A DNA stretch of 35,025 nucleotides. Source: Bacillota bacterium (lineage in GTDB: Bacteria; Bacillota; Clostridia; Lachnospirales; Lachnospiraceae). The stretch spans positions 1 through 35,025 of the forward strand of contig JAFADH010000058.1 in assembly GCA_023424995.1 (NCBI GenBank). The letters are read 5' to 3'. Below, piece after piece: positions 23,808-32,559 of the stretch. The notes beneath the pieces were generated by a model that worked only from the letters and a program-made list of their open reading frames with translations, was not told where the DNA came from and searched no databases. Within the stretch, counting starts at the first letter, position 1. Every line of letters starts with the position of its first letter. Made by a program: the position numbers and the translations under genes.

Positions 23808-25271
23808 ATGAAGGTTTGCATGATAGCGGAAGGCTGCTATCCGTATGTTGTCGGCGGCGTATCCAGCTGGATACACAGTATAATTAAATTATTCCCCAAT
23901 ATAGAATTCAATCTTATTACAATTATAGCAGACCGGAGCATCAGCGGCAAATTTGCCTATGAGCTGCCGGACAATCTGACAGGGATACATGAGGTCTATC
24001 TTCAGGATGTGGACTGGATGGGCAATTATAAGACCAGAAGAAACCGCGTACGTCTGAAGAAAAAAGAAGTGGAAGCGCTGCGGAGCCTGATCGTAGGGGA
24101 GGATGTGGACTGGATGACGGTATTCCGTATCTTTAACCGGAAGAATGTCTCCATTAATAATCTGCTGATGAGTCCGGAGTTTCTTGAGATCACAAAGGAT
24201 TATTATTCCCTCCGGTTTTCCGATATTACCTTTTCGGATTTTTTATGGACACTGCGTTCCATATACCTGCCGCTCTTTTTTGCATTAAAATGCATACCGC
24301 CCAAGGCAGATATCTATCATTGCGTATCCACCGGGTATGCGGGTATTATCGGCAGCCTGGCCCTGTCCATATATTCCAACGCCAGGCTGCTTATCAGCGA
24401 ACATGGTATTTATACCCGTGAACGTGAAGAGGAGATCATTAAAGCGAAATGGGTCCAGGGGATCTACAAATCCATCTGGATCGAACAGTTTCGCAAGATG
24501 GCCAAATGTGCTTATTATTTTGCGGATCTGGTGACCGCGCTTTTTCAGCAGGCTCATTCCCTTCAAGTCGAATTAGGCTGTCCGGTTGAGAAGGCAATCA
24601 TTACGCCAAACGGTATTGATGTGGAGAGATTTGAAGGCATTCCCATGAAAGAGCCGGAGGATCCGTATATTAATGTGGGTGCAATTCTTCGGGTAACTCC
24701 CATCAAGGATGTTAAAACCCTGATCAATGCATTCTATTACGCTCATGAGAAGCAGCCGAGGCTGAAGCTTTGGATCATGGGACCGGATGACGAGGATCCG
24801 GAATATGCGGCGGACTGCCGTGAACTGGTAAGGGTTATGCGTGCGGAGAATATAGAATTTACGGGAAGTATCCGTACAGCAGATTATATCGGGAAGATGG
24901 ATATGACGATTCTCACCAGTATCAGCGAAGGGCAGCCTCTTACGATTCTGGAGGGCTTTGCGGCTAAGAAGCCCTGCATAGCCACCAATGTAGGCAACTG
25001 CCATGGTCTCATATACGGTGAGAATGATTCCTGCGGCGATGCGGGGATCGTCGTATCAATCATGAATATTTCCGAGATTTCAAATGCGATCCTGAAGCTG
25101 GCCAATAATCCGGAGCTGGCCGGGCAGATGGGCAGGAACGGCTATAACCGTCTTATCTCCAAATATAGAAGTATATATATGGAGGAGACTTACAGAAAGA
25201 TATATAAGACACTGGCAGGGATGAGTGATGTTGTCTACCCGGAGACACCCTTCGTTCCGCTGCTGAAATAG
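23808..25271 (+). CDS. pelF: PelF-type GT4 glycosyltransferase
   Basis: Cytosolic GT-B fold, family GT4 polymerase of Pel synthesis, 487 aa. The N-terminal GGVSSWIHSII (16-26) is the acceptor-side glycine loop. EHGIYTREREEEI (198-210) is a hallmark of PelF. The C-terminal donor domain has TPNGIDVERF and the E-x7-E motif SISEGQPLTILE with E374 and E382. All motifs are intact. Known PelF enzymes use UDP-sugars (UDP-GlcNAc/GalNAc). It directly precedes pelG (32 bp), the invariant core pair of pel loci, and this is the most secure identification in the operon. Confidence 0.92.
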   Translation: MKVCMIAEGCYPYVVGGVSSWIHSIIKLFPNIEFNLITIIADRSISGKFAYELPDNLTGIHEVYLQDVDWMGNYKTRRNRVRLKKKEVEALRSLIVGEDVDWMTVFRIFNRKNVSINNLLMSPEFLEITKDYYSLRFSDITFSDFLWTLRSIYLPLFFALKCIPPKADIYHCVSTGYAGIIGSLALSIYSNARLLISEHGIYTREREEEIIKAKWVQGIYKSIWIEQFRKMAKCAYYFADLVTALFQQAHSLQVELGCPVEKAIITPNGIDVERFEGIPMKEPEDPYINVGAILRVTPIKDVKTLINAFYYAHEKQPRLKLWIMGPDDEDPEYAADCRELVRVMRAENIEFTGSIRTADYIGKMDMTILTSISEGQPLTILEGFAAKKPCIATNVGNCHGLIYGENDSCGDAGIVVSIMNISEISNAILKLANNPELAGQMGRNGYNRLISKYRSIYMEETYRKIYKTLAGMSDVVYPETPFVPLLK

Positions 25272-25303
25272 ATATCAGGAAGACAGAAAGGTGAACTTAG
25301 TAT

Positions 25304-26776
25304 ATGGCAGGAATCGGTGTACAACTGAACAGAATATTTGACCGGCATACGGTAACAGCATCTCTTTACGGCATTGGTTTCAGCTTTGTATATACAATCG
25401 CACCCATGCTGGTTGTCATCGGCTGTCTTCTGGGAATGTTCCGGGTGCTGGGCTTTGATGAAGTGGGATATCTGGAAAGGGAAACCTTTTCCGTCAGTAT
25501 CCTGTATATATTCATATTTTCCCTTCTGACCTCCTCCCCCTTTAATTCGGTGCTTTCAAAATTCCAGACAGACAGGATCTATGAGCAGCGGTATGAAGAT
25601 ATAAGACCGTGTATTTATGTGGGAACGATTACAAATCTGACTCTTTCCTCCGTCATAGCGATTCCGTTTTATGTCTATGAGGTTATTGTGGGACATGTGG
25701 CCGTATACTATGTATTTACCACGTACATGGGCTATCTGGGGCTGACGCTGACCTTTTCCACCATGGTTTATAATTCCATACTGAAGCAATATAAAAAGAT
25801 TACGTTATATTTTATCTATGCCATGCTGCTGACCTTTGTGCTGTCTGTCATCTTCCGGTTTCTCTTCCGGTTTTCGGTTACCTACAGCATGCTGCTGTCC
25901 CTGACCATCGGATTTTTACTGATTGCAGCCCTGGAGCTTGCCAATGTGCTGCGGTATTTTCCTGTGAACAGCCGAAGGTACGGAGATGTCCTGCACTATT
26001 ACAGGGTATACTGGAAGCTGATCGCTTCCAACTTCTTATATACGCTGGGCTTATTTATTCACAATTTTGTATACTGGGCACAGCCGTGGCATCTGGTAGT
26101 GCGTAATACGTATGTCTGCAACCAATCCTATGATATGGCCTCCTGCCTTGCCATGTTTACCAATATATCCGCCAGTGTATTGTTCATCTCCAGAGTAGAG
26201 ATGCATTTTCATGACAGATACAAGGATTATACGGAGGCAGTCATCGGCGGCAAGCTGGACAGCATTGAGAAGGCAAAAAAGAGAATGTTCCGCGGGCTTT
26301 CCTCGCAGATTCTCTCTCTTACACATATCCAGTTCATTGTGTCGGTGGTCGTTTTCCTGATTGCAATTATAATTCTGCCCATCATGGGCTTTGCCGGTAT
26401 GATCATGGAGATATACCCGCAGCTGGCGGTAGGATATTTTATTTCCTTTCTGATGTATTCGGAGATGCTGTTCCTGTATTATTTTGATGATCTGACAGGT
26501 GCGGTAATTAATGGTGTGATTTATGCAGGCATCGCCCTTGCCGGTTCTTTGATGGCATCACAGCTGTCCGCCATATGGTATGGCGCAGGATTTACCGCAG
26601 CCTCCTTCCTGGCCTTTTCTTTCTCTTATTTCAGACTGCGCTGGATTGAGAAGAATCTGGATACCCATGTTTTCTGCAGAGGCACTGTCTTAAAGCAGGT
26701 AAATGCCGATATGCCGGAGTCGGATGTTTATAATGTATATCGAGGGAAAAATGTAATAAAAAAAGCAAATATATAA
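25304..26776 (+). CDS. pelG: PelG-type polysaccharide transporter
   Basis: 490-aa integral membrane protein with about 12 hydrophobic segments from residue 20 to 455, of the PelG family within the MATE/MOP flippase superfamily. The MAGIGVQLNRIF start and the long cytoplasmic loop before residue 320 (AVIGGKLDSIEKAKKRMF) are characteristic. It forms with PelD, PelE and PelF the inner-membrane synthase/export complex. A second, different MOP-type flippase lies at 32.6 kb in the same operon, so the two may handle different products. Confidence 0.9.
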   Translation: MAGIGVQLNRIFDRHTVTASLYGIGFSFVYTIAPMLVVIGCLLGMFRVLGFDEVGYLERETFSVSILYIFIFSLLTSSPFNSVLSKFQTDRIYEQRYEDIRPCIYVGTITNLTLSSVIAIPFYVYEVIVGHVAVYYVFTTYMGYLGLTLTFSTMVYNSILKQYKKITLYFIYAMLLTFVLSVIFRFLFRFSVTYSMLLSLTIGFLLIAALELANVLRYFPVNSRRYGDVLHYYRVYWKLIASNFLYTLGLFIHNFVYWAQPWHLVVRNTYVCNQSYDMASCLAMFTNISASVLFISRVEMHFHDRYKDYTEAVIGGKLDSIEKAKKRMFRGLSSQILSLTHIQFIVSVVVFLIAIIILPIMGFAGMIMEIYPQLAVGYFISFLMYSEMLFLYYFDDLTGAVINGVIYAGIALAGSLMASQLSAIWYGAGFTAASFLAFSFSYFRLRWIEKNLDTHVFCRGTVLKQVNADMPESDVYNVYRGKNVIKKANI

Positions 26777-26793
26777 CTGGAAGGAGAAATTAT

Positions 26794-27201
26794 ATGTCAA
26801 TTATGCTTCGGATCTTTGTATGCATATCGGGCATGGCTCTGATTGTTATGGCCAGAAGAGCCAGTATAGCCCGTAAGATGACGGAGAAGCAAAGCCTGTT
26901 CTGGATCGCCGGAGGATTTATCATTATTTTATTTGGTCTGCTTCCTAAGCTGGTATATTTCATCTCAGACCAATTCTCAGTGGATTATCCGCCGTCCATT
27001 ATATTTGCAATTGCCATCATACTTGCGATCTATGGAATATTTAACTGCTATAAGACCAATGCCGAATTATCGGCGCGGGTTCAGGAGCTCGCTATGCAGG
27101 TGTCCTTGCTGAATGAGGAGAACAGCCAATTCAGGGAGCTGTTAATGCGGGAATTGTCATGTACCAGAGAGGAAAGCGGCACGGAGAAGCAGAAAGAATG
27201 A
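26794..27201 (+). CDS. DUF2304 small membrane protein
   Basis: 135 aa with three hydrophobic segments (about 3-20, 34-57, 67-83) and a C-terminal coiled coil (about 88-120). The motif KMTEKQSLFWIAGG and the following hydrophobic pattern match DUF2304, a family usually found next to GT2 glycosyltransferases in lipid-linked glycan loci. One GT4 and one GT2 gene follow, so it is probably a membrane partner of the GT2 enzyme. The ribosome binding site is GGAGA upstream. Its stop overlaps the next start (ATGA at 27198). Confidence 0.8.
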   Translation: MSIMLRIFVCISGMALIVMARRASIARKMTEKQSLFWIAGGFIIILFGLLPKLVYFISDQFSVDYPPSIIFAIAIILAIYGIFNCYKTNAELSARVQELAMQVSLLNEENSQFRELLMRELSCTREESGTEKQKE

Positions 27202-28430
27202 GAAAAAGGCTGTTATTTATTATTAATACCATGGGAAGGGCGGGTGCGGAGACAGCCCTGATCCAGCTGTTAAAGAAGCTGGATTCCATGGGAGAATTTG
27301 ATTTGTCCCTTTATGCCGTCATTCCCTGCGGAGAACTGTTTCACAGGGTGCCTGACAATGTGAATATTCTCAACCGGCATATCAGCAAGGGCTCCGTATT
27401 ATCCTTCACCGGGCATATATGGATTGCGGCGGAAGTCATATATTCGTTCTTTTATAAGCTGACGGGATTTCGAAGGCTGGGATATATGATTAAAATTATA
27501 AAAAAGCAGAAGGCCTCAGGCCGGAAACTCCAGTATGACAAGATCTTATGGAGGCTTCTGGCGGAAGGGCGGCCGGCTTTAAAAGGAACCTACGATCTGG
27601 CGGCGGCCTATATTGAAGGAGCGGCAGCCTATTATCTGGCAGATAAGGTGAAGGCTCTTCATAAAGCGGCATTTATCCATATTGATTATCTGGAGGCGGG
27701 CTATACACCGGAGATGGACCGGAATTGCTATGGTATGATGGAGAAGATATTCGTGGTGTCCAACGAGGTGGGAGAGAAGTTCTGTAAAGTATATCCGGAG
27801 TATCGGCATAAGGTAAGACTGTTCCGGAATCTGCTGGATAAGGGTGAGATCCGCCAAAAAGCAGCATCGGGAACCGGCTTCACGGACGGATTTGACGGTA
27901 TCCGCCTGGTGACGGTGGGACGCCTTCATTATCAAAAGGGTTATGATATTGCGATCGAGGCTTTGGCGAGGCTGAGACGGGACGGCTGCCGGGCGCGCTG
28001 GTATGTAATCGGCGAGGGTATGGAACGGAGTAAATTGGAGATGCTGATTAAGAAGCATGGAGTTGAGGAAGACTTTATCCTGATGGGAGCCAGAGACAAT
28101 CCCTATCCATATATGCAGCAGGCGGACATCTATGTGCATGCTACCCGTTTTGAAGGAAAAAGCATAGCGATAGAGGAAGCACAAATATTGGGGAAGGTAA
28201 TCGTTGCATCCGATTGTACCGGCAACAGGGAACAGATTACGGCGGGATATGACGGAATCCTGCTGACGCTGAATACGGATAATCTGGTATGTGAGCTTAA
28301 GCGCATCATTAGTCAGCCGGAATTACGCAGGGAGTATGCGGAGCGCGTGCTGGAGAAAGAATTGGATTTTCCGGCGGACCTGGAATCCATGCTGGAGATA
28401 CTTAAGGAAGAGAAGGACGGTTTATTATGA
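27198..28430 (+). CDS. GT4 family glycosyltransferase
   Basis: 410-aa retaining GT-B transferase. The N-terminal loop INTMGRAGAETALIQL (10-25) and donor domain (LVTVGRLHYQKGYDIAIEAL; IGEGMERSKLE; FEGKSIAIEEA) are typical, with E-x7-E at E319 and E327. It probably adds a sugar to the lipid-linked or secreted glycan of this operon; donor and acceptor are not readable. The ATG at 27198 overlaps the DUF2304 stop by 4 bp and begins at the family's normal start; an in-frame ATG at 27159 would overlap by 43 bp. It overlaps the next gene by 4 bp as well. Confidence 0.9.
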   Translation: MRKRLLFIINTMGRAGAETALIQLLKKLDSMGEFDLSLYAVIPCGELFHRVPDNVNILNRHISKGSVLSFTGHIWIAAEVIYSFFYKLTGFRRLGYMIKIIKKQKASGRKLQYDKILWRLLAEGRPALKGTYDLAAAYIEGAAAYYLADKVKALHKAAFIHIDYLEAGYTPEMDRNCYGMMEKIFVVSNEVGEKFCKVYPEYRHKVRLFRNLLDKGEIRQKAASGTGFTDGFDGIRLVTVGRLHYQKGYDIAIEALARLRRDGCRARWYVIGEGMERSKLEMLIKKHGVEEDFILMGARDNPYPYMQQADIYVHATRFEGKSIAIEEAQILGKVIVASDCTGNREQITAGYDGILLTLNTDNLVCELKRIISQPELRREYAERVLEKELDFPADLESMLEILKEEKDGLL

Positions 28431-29170
28431 ATAAAGTACTGATTATAGTTCCTGCGTTTAACGAAGAAGCAAATATGGCAGCTTTATTTAAGGATCTGTG
28501 TACGCCGGAGATCCGGAGCTTTGCAGATATTCTGGTGGTCAATGACGCCTCCATGGATCAGACCGGACATATTGCGAAGGCCTTTGGTGTTACCGTAGTT
28601 AATCATGTATTTAATCTGGGCTATGGTTCTGCGCTTCAGGTAGGCTATAAATATGCAGTCCGCCAGGGTTATGATTATGTCCTTCAGATGGATGCGGACG
28701 GCCAGCATAATACCTCCAATATCGCTCATATTTATCAATGCCTGACCACACCGGATGAAGAAGGCAATCTGCCGGATATCGTTATCGGATCCCGCTTTGT
28801 GGAAGGAAGCCGGTCCTTTAAGATATCGGGATTAAAGAAATTCTCCCTTGGGCTGTATTCCTGGCTTATTAAAAGAATAACAGGAAAAAATATCACGGAT
28901 CCCACCTCAGGCTTACAGGGTCTTAATAAAAAAGCATTTACATATTATTCTAATTTTGGCAATTTTGATTACTTTTACCCGGATGCCAATATGATAATCC
29001 AGATGCTGCTGCTGGGTTTTCGCATTGTGGAGACGGCATCCGTCATGCATGAAAGGACGGCAGGCGTCAGCATGCATACAGGGCTGATTAAACAGATGAC
29101 TTATATGATGATCATGCCGCTTAGCATCCGGACCGTAGTAATTCGGATTAAAAGAAAAATACAGAAATAA
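28427..29170 (+). CDS. GT2 family glycosyltransferase (DPM1-like)
   Basis: 247-aa GT-A transferase of the dolichol/polyprenyl-phosphate sugar synthase type. It has IIVPAFNEEANM at 6-17, VNDASMDQT, the metal-binding D89-A90-D91 in QMDADGQH, and DPTSGLQGLNKKAF. The C-terminus has no long membrane helices. It likely charges undecaprenyl phosphate with a sugar or extends a lipid-linked chain; DUF2304 proteins commonly accompany this type. It starts in an ATGA overlap with the GT4 gene (coupled translation). Confidence 0.9.
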   Translation: MNKVLIIVPAFNEEANMAALFKDLCTPEIRSFADILVVNDASMDQTGHIAKAFGVTVVNHVFNLGYGSALQVGYKYAVRQGYDYVLQMDADGQHNTSNIAHIYQCLTTPDEEGNLPDIVIGSRFVEGSRSFKISGLKKFSLGLYSWLIKRITGKNITDPTSGLQGLNKKAFTYYSNFGNFDYFYPDANMIIQMLLLGFRIVETASVMHERTAGVSMHTGLIKQMTYMMIMPLSIRTVVIRIKRKIQK

Positions 29171-29209
29171 TCTATGCCTTTTAGCAAAGCTGGAAAGAAA
29201 GGTTCCTAT

Positions 29210-30577
29210 ATGTCACGAAATAATACGATTACTAAAATAAAATGGCTGCCGCTTCCCAGAACCGAACGGGCAGAAGCATTGAATAACCCCTATTGCGGGC
29301 TATACACAATCTTCCGTTTTTATGCCGATAATGAGATGATGCAGCCGGAAGGAGAAGTGATTGAAAAGGTCCCTGTCAATGCAAACCGGCAGCTTTGTCT
29401 TGTGGAGATCAATCTCCTCCATTTTAATGAAATACCCATATCGGAGGCTGCGCTGAAGATCGTTGGGCGGATATTCCGGCATTTTACTATTCGCCGGAGG
29501 CAGATGATTGTACGCTTCGTATATGATTGGGAGGGAAAAGGTGTAATAAATGAACCGAAAGACATTATGGTAATCTTAAATCATATGAAGCAGTTGTCCC
29601 CGCTCCTGAAGGAATATGCGAGGAATATTTATATACTGCAGGGACTTTTTATCGGCAGCTGGGGAGAGATGCACAGCTCCCGTTATCTGAGCGACCGCAA
29701 TATGACACGTCTGGCAAAGCAGCTGTATGAATGCTCAGGAGAAGATACACAGATCGCACTTCGCTGTCCCAGCTTCTGGAGAATGATATTCAAAACTTAT
29801 CAGCCCCTGGATGAGGAAACCGCCTTTACGGATATTCAGAAAGCAAGATTTTCACTGTTCAATGACGCAGTAATGGCTTCGGAGGCTGATTTCGGCACTT
29901 ATGGAAGTATAAGTGCTGTTAATTCCAAGTCTTACGGTGATAAGTGGGTACGTGGGGACGAGCTTGATTTTCAGAATAGATTATGCAGATACGTATCCAA
30001 CGGCGGTGAAGTCATTAATGAATGCAGTTATAATGATGCGGCACCGGCAGTTGAAACCTTGAAGGCAATGCGGGTTTCCTATCTGCATAGTGAATATGAC
30101 AGCCAGGTCCTTGACAAATGGAAAGCGAACAGGTCCGGCGCAGGCAGTGCCTTGTGGAAGGATAAATCTGCATATGATTATATCGCGGCCCACCTGGGCT
30201 ACCGGTTTACCATAGAGGATACCAATCTGTCGGTTGTCCCGGATAAGAGCGGCAATCTGAGGGCGTCTGTTAAGATCGGCAACCGGGGGTTTGCTCCCTG
30301 CTACCATAAGTTTCATGTAAAATTTGTCATCCGCACAGCATCCTTTTCGGAAGAATATGAGTATGCCGTCCATACGGATACCCGTATGTGGATGCCGGGT
30401 GAAACGGTGGAGTTAGAGACATTAATTACTGTCATGGGCTGGAAGCAGAGAAATTATATCCTGTGCTTTGGCATCTACGATCCCCGGACACGGCAGCCGG
30501 TCCGGATCGCCAATACCTTCTCTGCCGCGGACCACTTGGGTGTATACAGTCTAGGTAACTTTATTACTGATCATTAG
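29210..30577 (+). CDS. DUF4874/DUF4832 domain protein
   Basis: 455 aa. The N-terminal half (to about 150) resembles DUF4874, with NPYCGLYTIFRFYAD. The middle and C-terminal half resemble DUF4832, with ILQGLFIGSWGEMHSS, whose Gly-x-Trp-Gly-Glu motif looks like a TIM-barrel glycosidase active site. A beta-sandwich-like end (about 325-440) follows. The family is thought to act on polysaccharide, but the reaction is not established. No signal peptide or membrane segment is seen, which is odd for a glycan-cleaving enzyme; it may work in the cytosol or be an inactive binder. I prefer the ATG at 29210 (GAAAGAAAGG upstream) over 29174, which has no clear ribosome binding site. Confidence 0.72.
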   Translation: MSRNNTITKIKWLPLPRTERAEALNNPYCGLYTIFRFYADNEMMQPEGEVIEKVPVNANRQLCLVEINLLHFNEIPISEAALKIVGRIFRHFTIRRRQMIVRFVYDWEGKGVINEPKDIMVILNHMKQLSPLLKEYARNIYILQGLFIGSWGEMHSSRYLSDRNMTRLAKQLYECSGEDTQIALRCPSFWRMIFKTYQPLDEETAFTDIQKARFSLFNDAVMASEADFGTYGSISAVNSKSYGDKWVRGDELDFQNRLCRYVSNGGEVINECSYNDAAPAVETLKAMRVSYLHSEYDSQVLDKWKANRSGAGSALWKDKSAYDYIAAHLGYRFTIEDTNLSVVPDKSGNLRASVKIGNRGFAPCYHKFHVKFVIRTASFSEEYEYAVHTDTRMWMPGETVELETLITVMGWKQRNYILCFGIYDPRTRQPVRIANTFSAADHLGVYSLGNFITDH

Positions 30578-30592
30578 GTTTAAAGGATTATT

Positions 30593-32545
30593 ATGGAGAA
30601 TTCATTGCTAAGCGTTATTTTAATTGCACGAAGAAATACGTCCCTAAGCATTATGCATGCATTGGACAGTATTCTTAATCAGATATATTCGCCGATTAAG
30701 GTGCTGGTGGTGGATGCGAATGAGCCGAACAGCATGTACAGTCTTGGCTTGCAGGAGGATCTGGCCGGGTATCCGGAGGTAGATTATCTGCAGATGGATC
30801 ATTCGCTTTCCGTAGCGGAGATTCGAAATCATACGCTTTATAATGCGGAAGGTGAATATATCGCATACTTAAGCAGTAATGATGTCTGGGATTCTACGAA
30901 GGCACTGCTGCAGATGGGACAGCTGAAGGAGGAACCCCGGGCAGCTGCTTCCTGCAGCAACGGCAGGCTGATTGATAAAAGGAAGGTGCATGTGTCGGTT
31001 GAGCCTTTAATTGAGCATGTGACCTTTGATGCTTCCGGCTGGGTACTGGATAATCCGGCAAGAATGTCTGCCCAGGTCATATACCGAAGGTCTGCCGTAC
31101 AGGAAGCAGGAGGATTTGACGGAGGGTTTATCAATTTCTGTGACGGTGATATGCTGCTCAGGCTCAGCAGGAAGAACAAGGTCCTGATTCTGCCGGTCTC
31201 CTTATGTGAATGCTGCATTACGCCGGATAATGAGGATTATGACAGGTACAATCTTATGGATAATCAAAGGCTCCTGAATAAGCATATGGATTTTTTTCTG
31301 GTGAACAAACGCATGACACGGATTTTTTATACACGGATGCTTCATCTGGCAAAGATCAATTACCTGTGGCTTCATTATTTCATCTACGCCTTTATGTATT
31401 TTATAAAAGCACCCGGTCATACCATATGGCTGTTATTAAGAACCGTCAGCCGGATGTTCAAATATATGATGTTAGGATTTCACAGAAGTCTTTCCCTGTT
31501 CCTTGCGGATAAACGGATGAGAAGGGATATCCGCCTTATGGAACAGGGGAAGCTTGCAAGGATCAAGGCCTTAAGGCCGGTAACCGGAGAGGTCCGGACG
31601 GAAGGAAAGGCTGTCGTATTTGCATCTGCCCGTCAGTATAACGAGCATAAAACCCTGGATTTCGCCTTTGATCACAAATTGAAAAGCATTGTAATTCCGG
31701 AATATGTCACAGTGATTAAGAAAAGTATGTTCTATGGCTGTGACCGGCTGGTTTCCGTTGAGATACCGAATACGGTGCTGGAGATACAAGCCCATGCATT
31801 CCACCGGTGTAAGAATCTGCGTCAGGTTACCATTCAGGAAGGAAGCCGTCTTGACAAAATCGGTGCGTATGCTTTTGCGGGCTGCAGTGCCCTTGAGACT
31901 GTGAGTCTGCCCTCCAGCGTCGTACAGATCGGTAAAGGTGCATTTTTTGAATGCTGCTCTTTGAAGCAGATATTGTTCCAATATATGCATAACGGCGAGG
32001 AAAAAACCGGCAGAGTTTTTCCGACTGCGATTTCAAAGCTTTCACGCCATACCTTTGCGGGCTGCTCCAACCTCTTAATCGTTGAGTTTGGTGCCAACAG
32101 TATACTGGAAACCATAGAAAAGGGAGCTTTTATGGGTTGTATCAGGCTGAAGAAGGGCCTCCTGACAGGAAAAGTGAAGACACTGGGAAGCTATGCCTTC
32201 GCACATTGCAGGAAGCTTGAGACAGCGGCATTTCCACACATAGATGCCTTGGAGAGGATCGGCAAATGTGCTTTTATGAATTGTGAAGCCTTATCGTATT
32301 TTCAGCTCCCTAACCAGCTTGAGCATATCAATGAACGCACCTTTTACGGCTGTTCCAATTTAAAGCAGATTAAGATTCCAAAGAAGGTGCTTTCCATCAA
32401 TCATCAGGCATTTGCAAGGTGTACCTCCCTTGTAACGGCGACCATACTAACAGGAGATATCGCAATCTCGCCCTCAGCTTTTGAGAAGCTTACGGAGGTC
32501 CGGATACGGGCGGGTGCGGATAGGGAGACAGCTTCTGATCAATAA
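30593..32545 (+). CDS. GT2-like domain fused to BspA-type leucine-rich repeats
   Basis: 650 aa. Residues 1-230 are a GT2 glycosyltransferase-like domain (LLSVILIARRNTSLSIMHAL; NPARMSAQVIYRRSAVQEAG). The position where GT2 enzymes have the metal motif D-x-D/DD reads YLSSNDVW (S95-N96-D97), so metal binding is weakened. Residues about 262-300 are hydrophobic and may lie on or in the membrane. Residues about 365-640 contain roughly ten LRR_5 repeats of the BspA/Treponema type (FYGCDRLVSVEIPNTVLEI; FAGCSALETVSLPSSVVQI). Such repeats usually sit on cell-surface proteins, yet no signal peptide precedes this one. It may be a scaffold or regulator of the glycosyltransferase complex. Operon position is between DUF4832 and the flippase (15- and 14-bp gaps). 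Confidence 0.8.
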   Translation: MENSLLSVILIARRNTSLSIMHALDSILNQIYSPIKVLVVDANEPNSMYSLGLQEDLAGYPEVDYLQMDHSLSVAEIRNHTLYNAEGEYIAYLSSNDVWDSTKALLQMGQLKEEPRAAASCSNGRLIDKRKVHVSVEPLIEHVTFDASGWVLDNPARMSAQVIYRRSAVQEAGGFDGGFINFCDGDMLLRLSRKNKVLILPVSLCECCITPDNEDYDRYNLMDNQRLLNKHMDFFLVNKRMTRIFYTRMLHLAKINYLWLHYFIYAFMYFIKAPGHTIWLLLRTVSRMFKYMMLGFHRSLSLFLADKRMRRDIRLMEQGKLARIKALRPVTGEVRTEGKAVVFASARQYNEHKTLDFAFDHKLKSIVIPEYVTVIKKSMFYGCDRLVSVEIPNTVLEIQAHAFHRCKNLRQVTIQEGSRLDKIGAYAFAGCSALETVSLPSSVVQIGKGAFFECCSLKQILFQYMHNGEEKTGRVFPTAISKLSRHTFAGCSNLLIVEFGANSILETIEKGAFMGCIRLKKGLLTGKVKTLGSYAFAHCRKLETAAFPHIDALERIGKCAFMNCEALSYFQLPNQLEHINERTFYGCSNLKQIKIPKKVLSINHQAFARCTSLVTATILTGDIAISPSAFEKLTEVRIRAGADRETASDQ

Positions 32546-32559
32546 AGGGATGTTATCAA

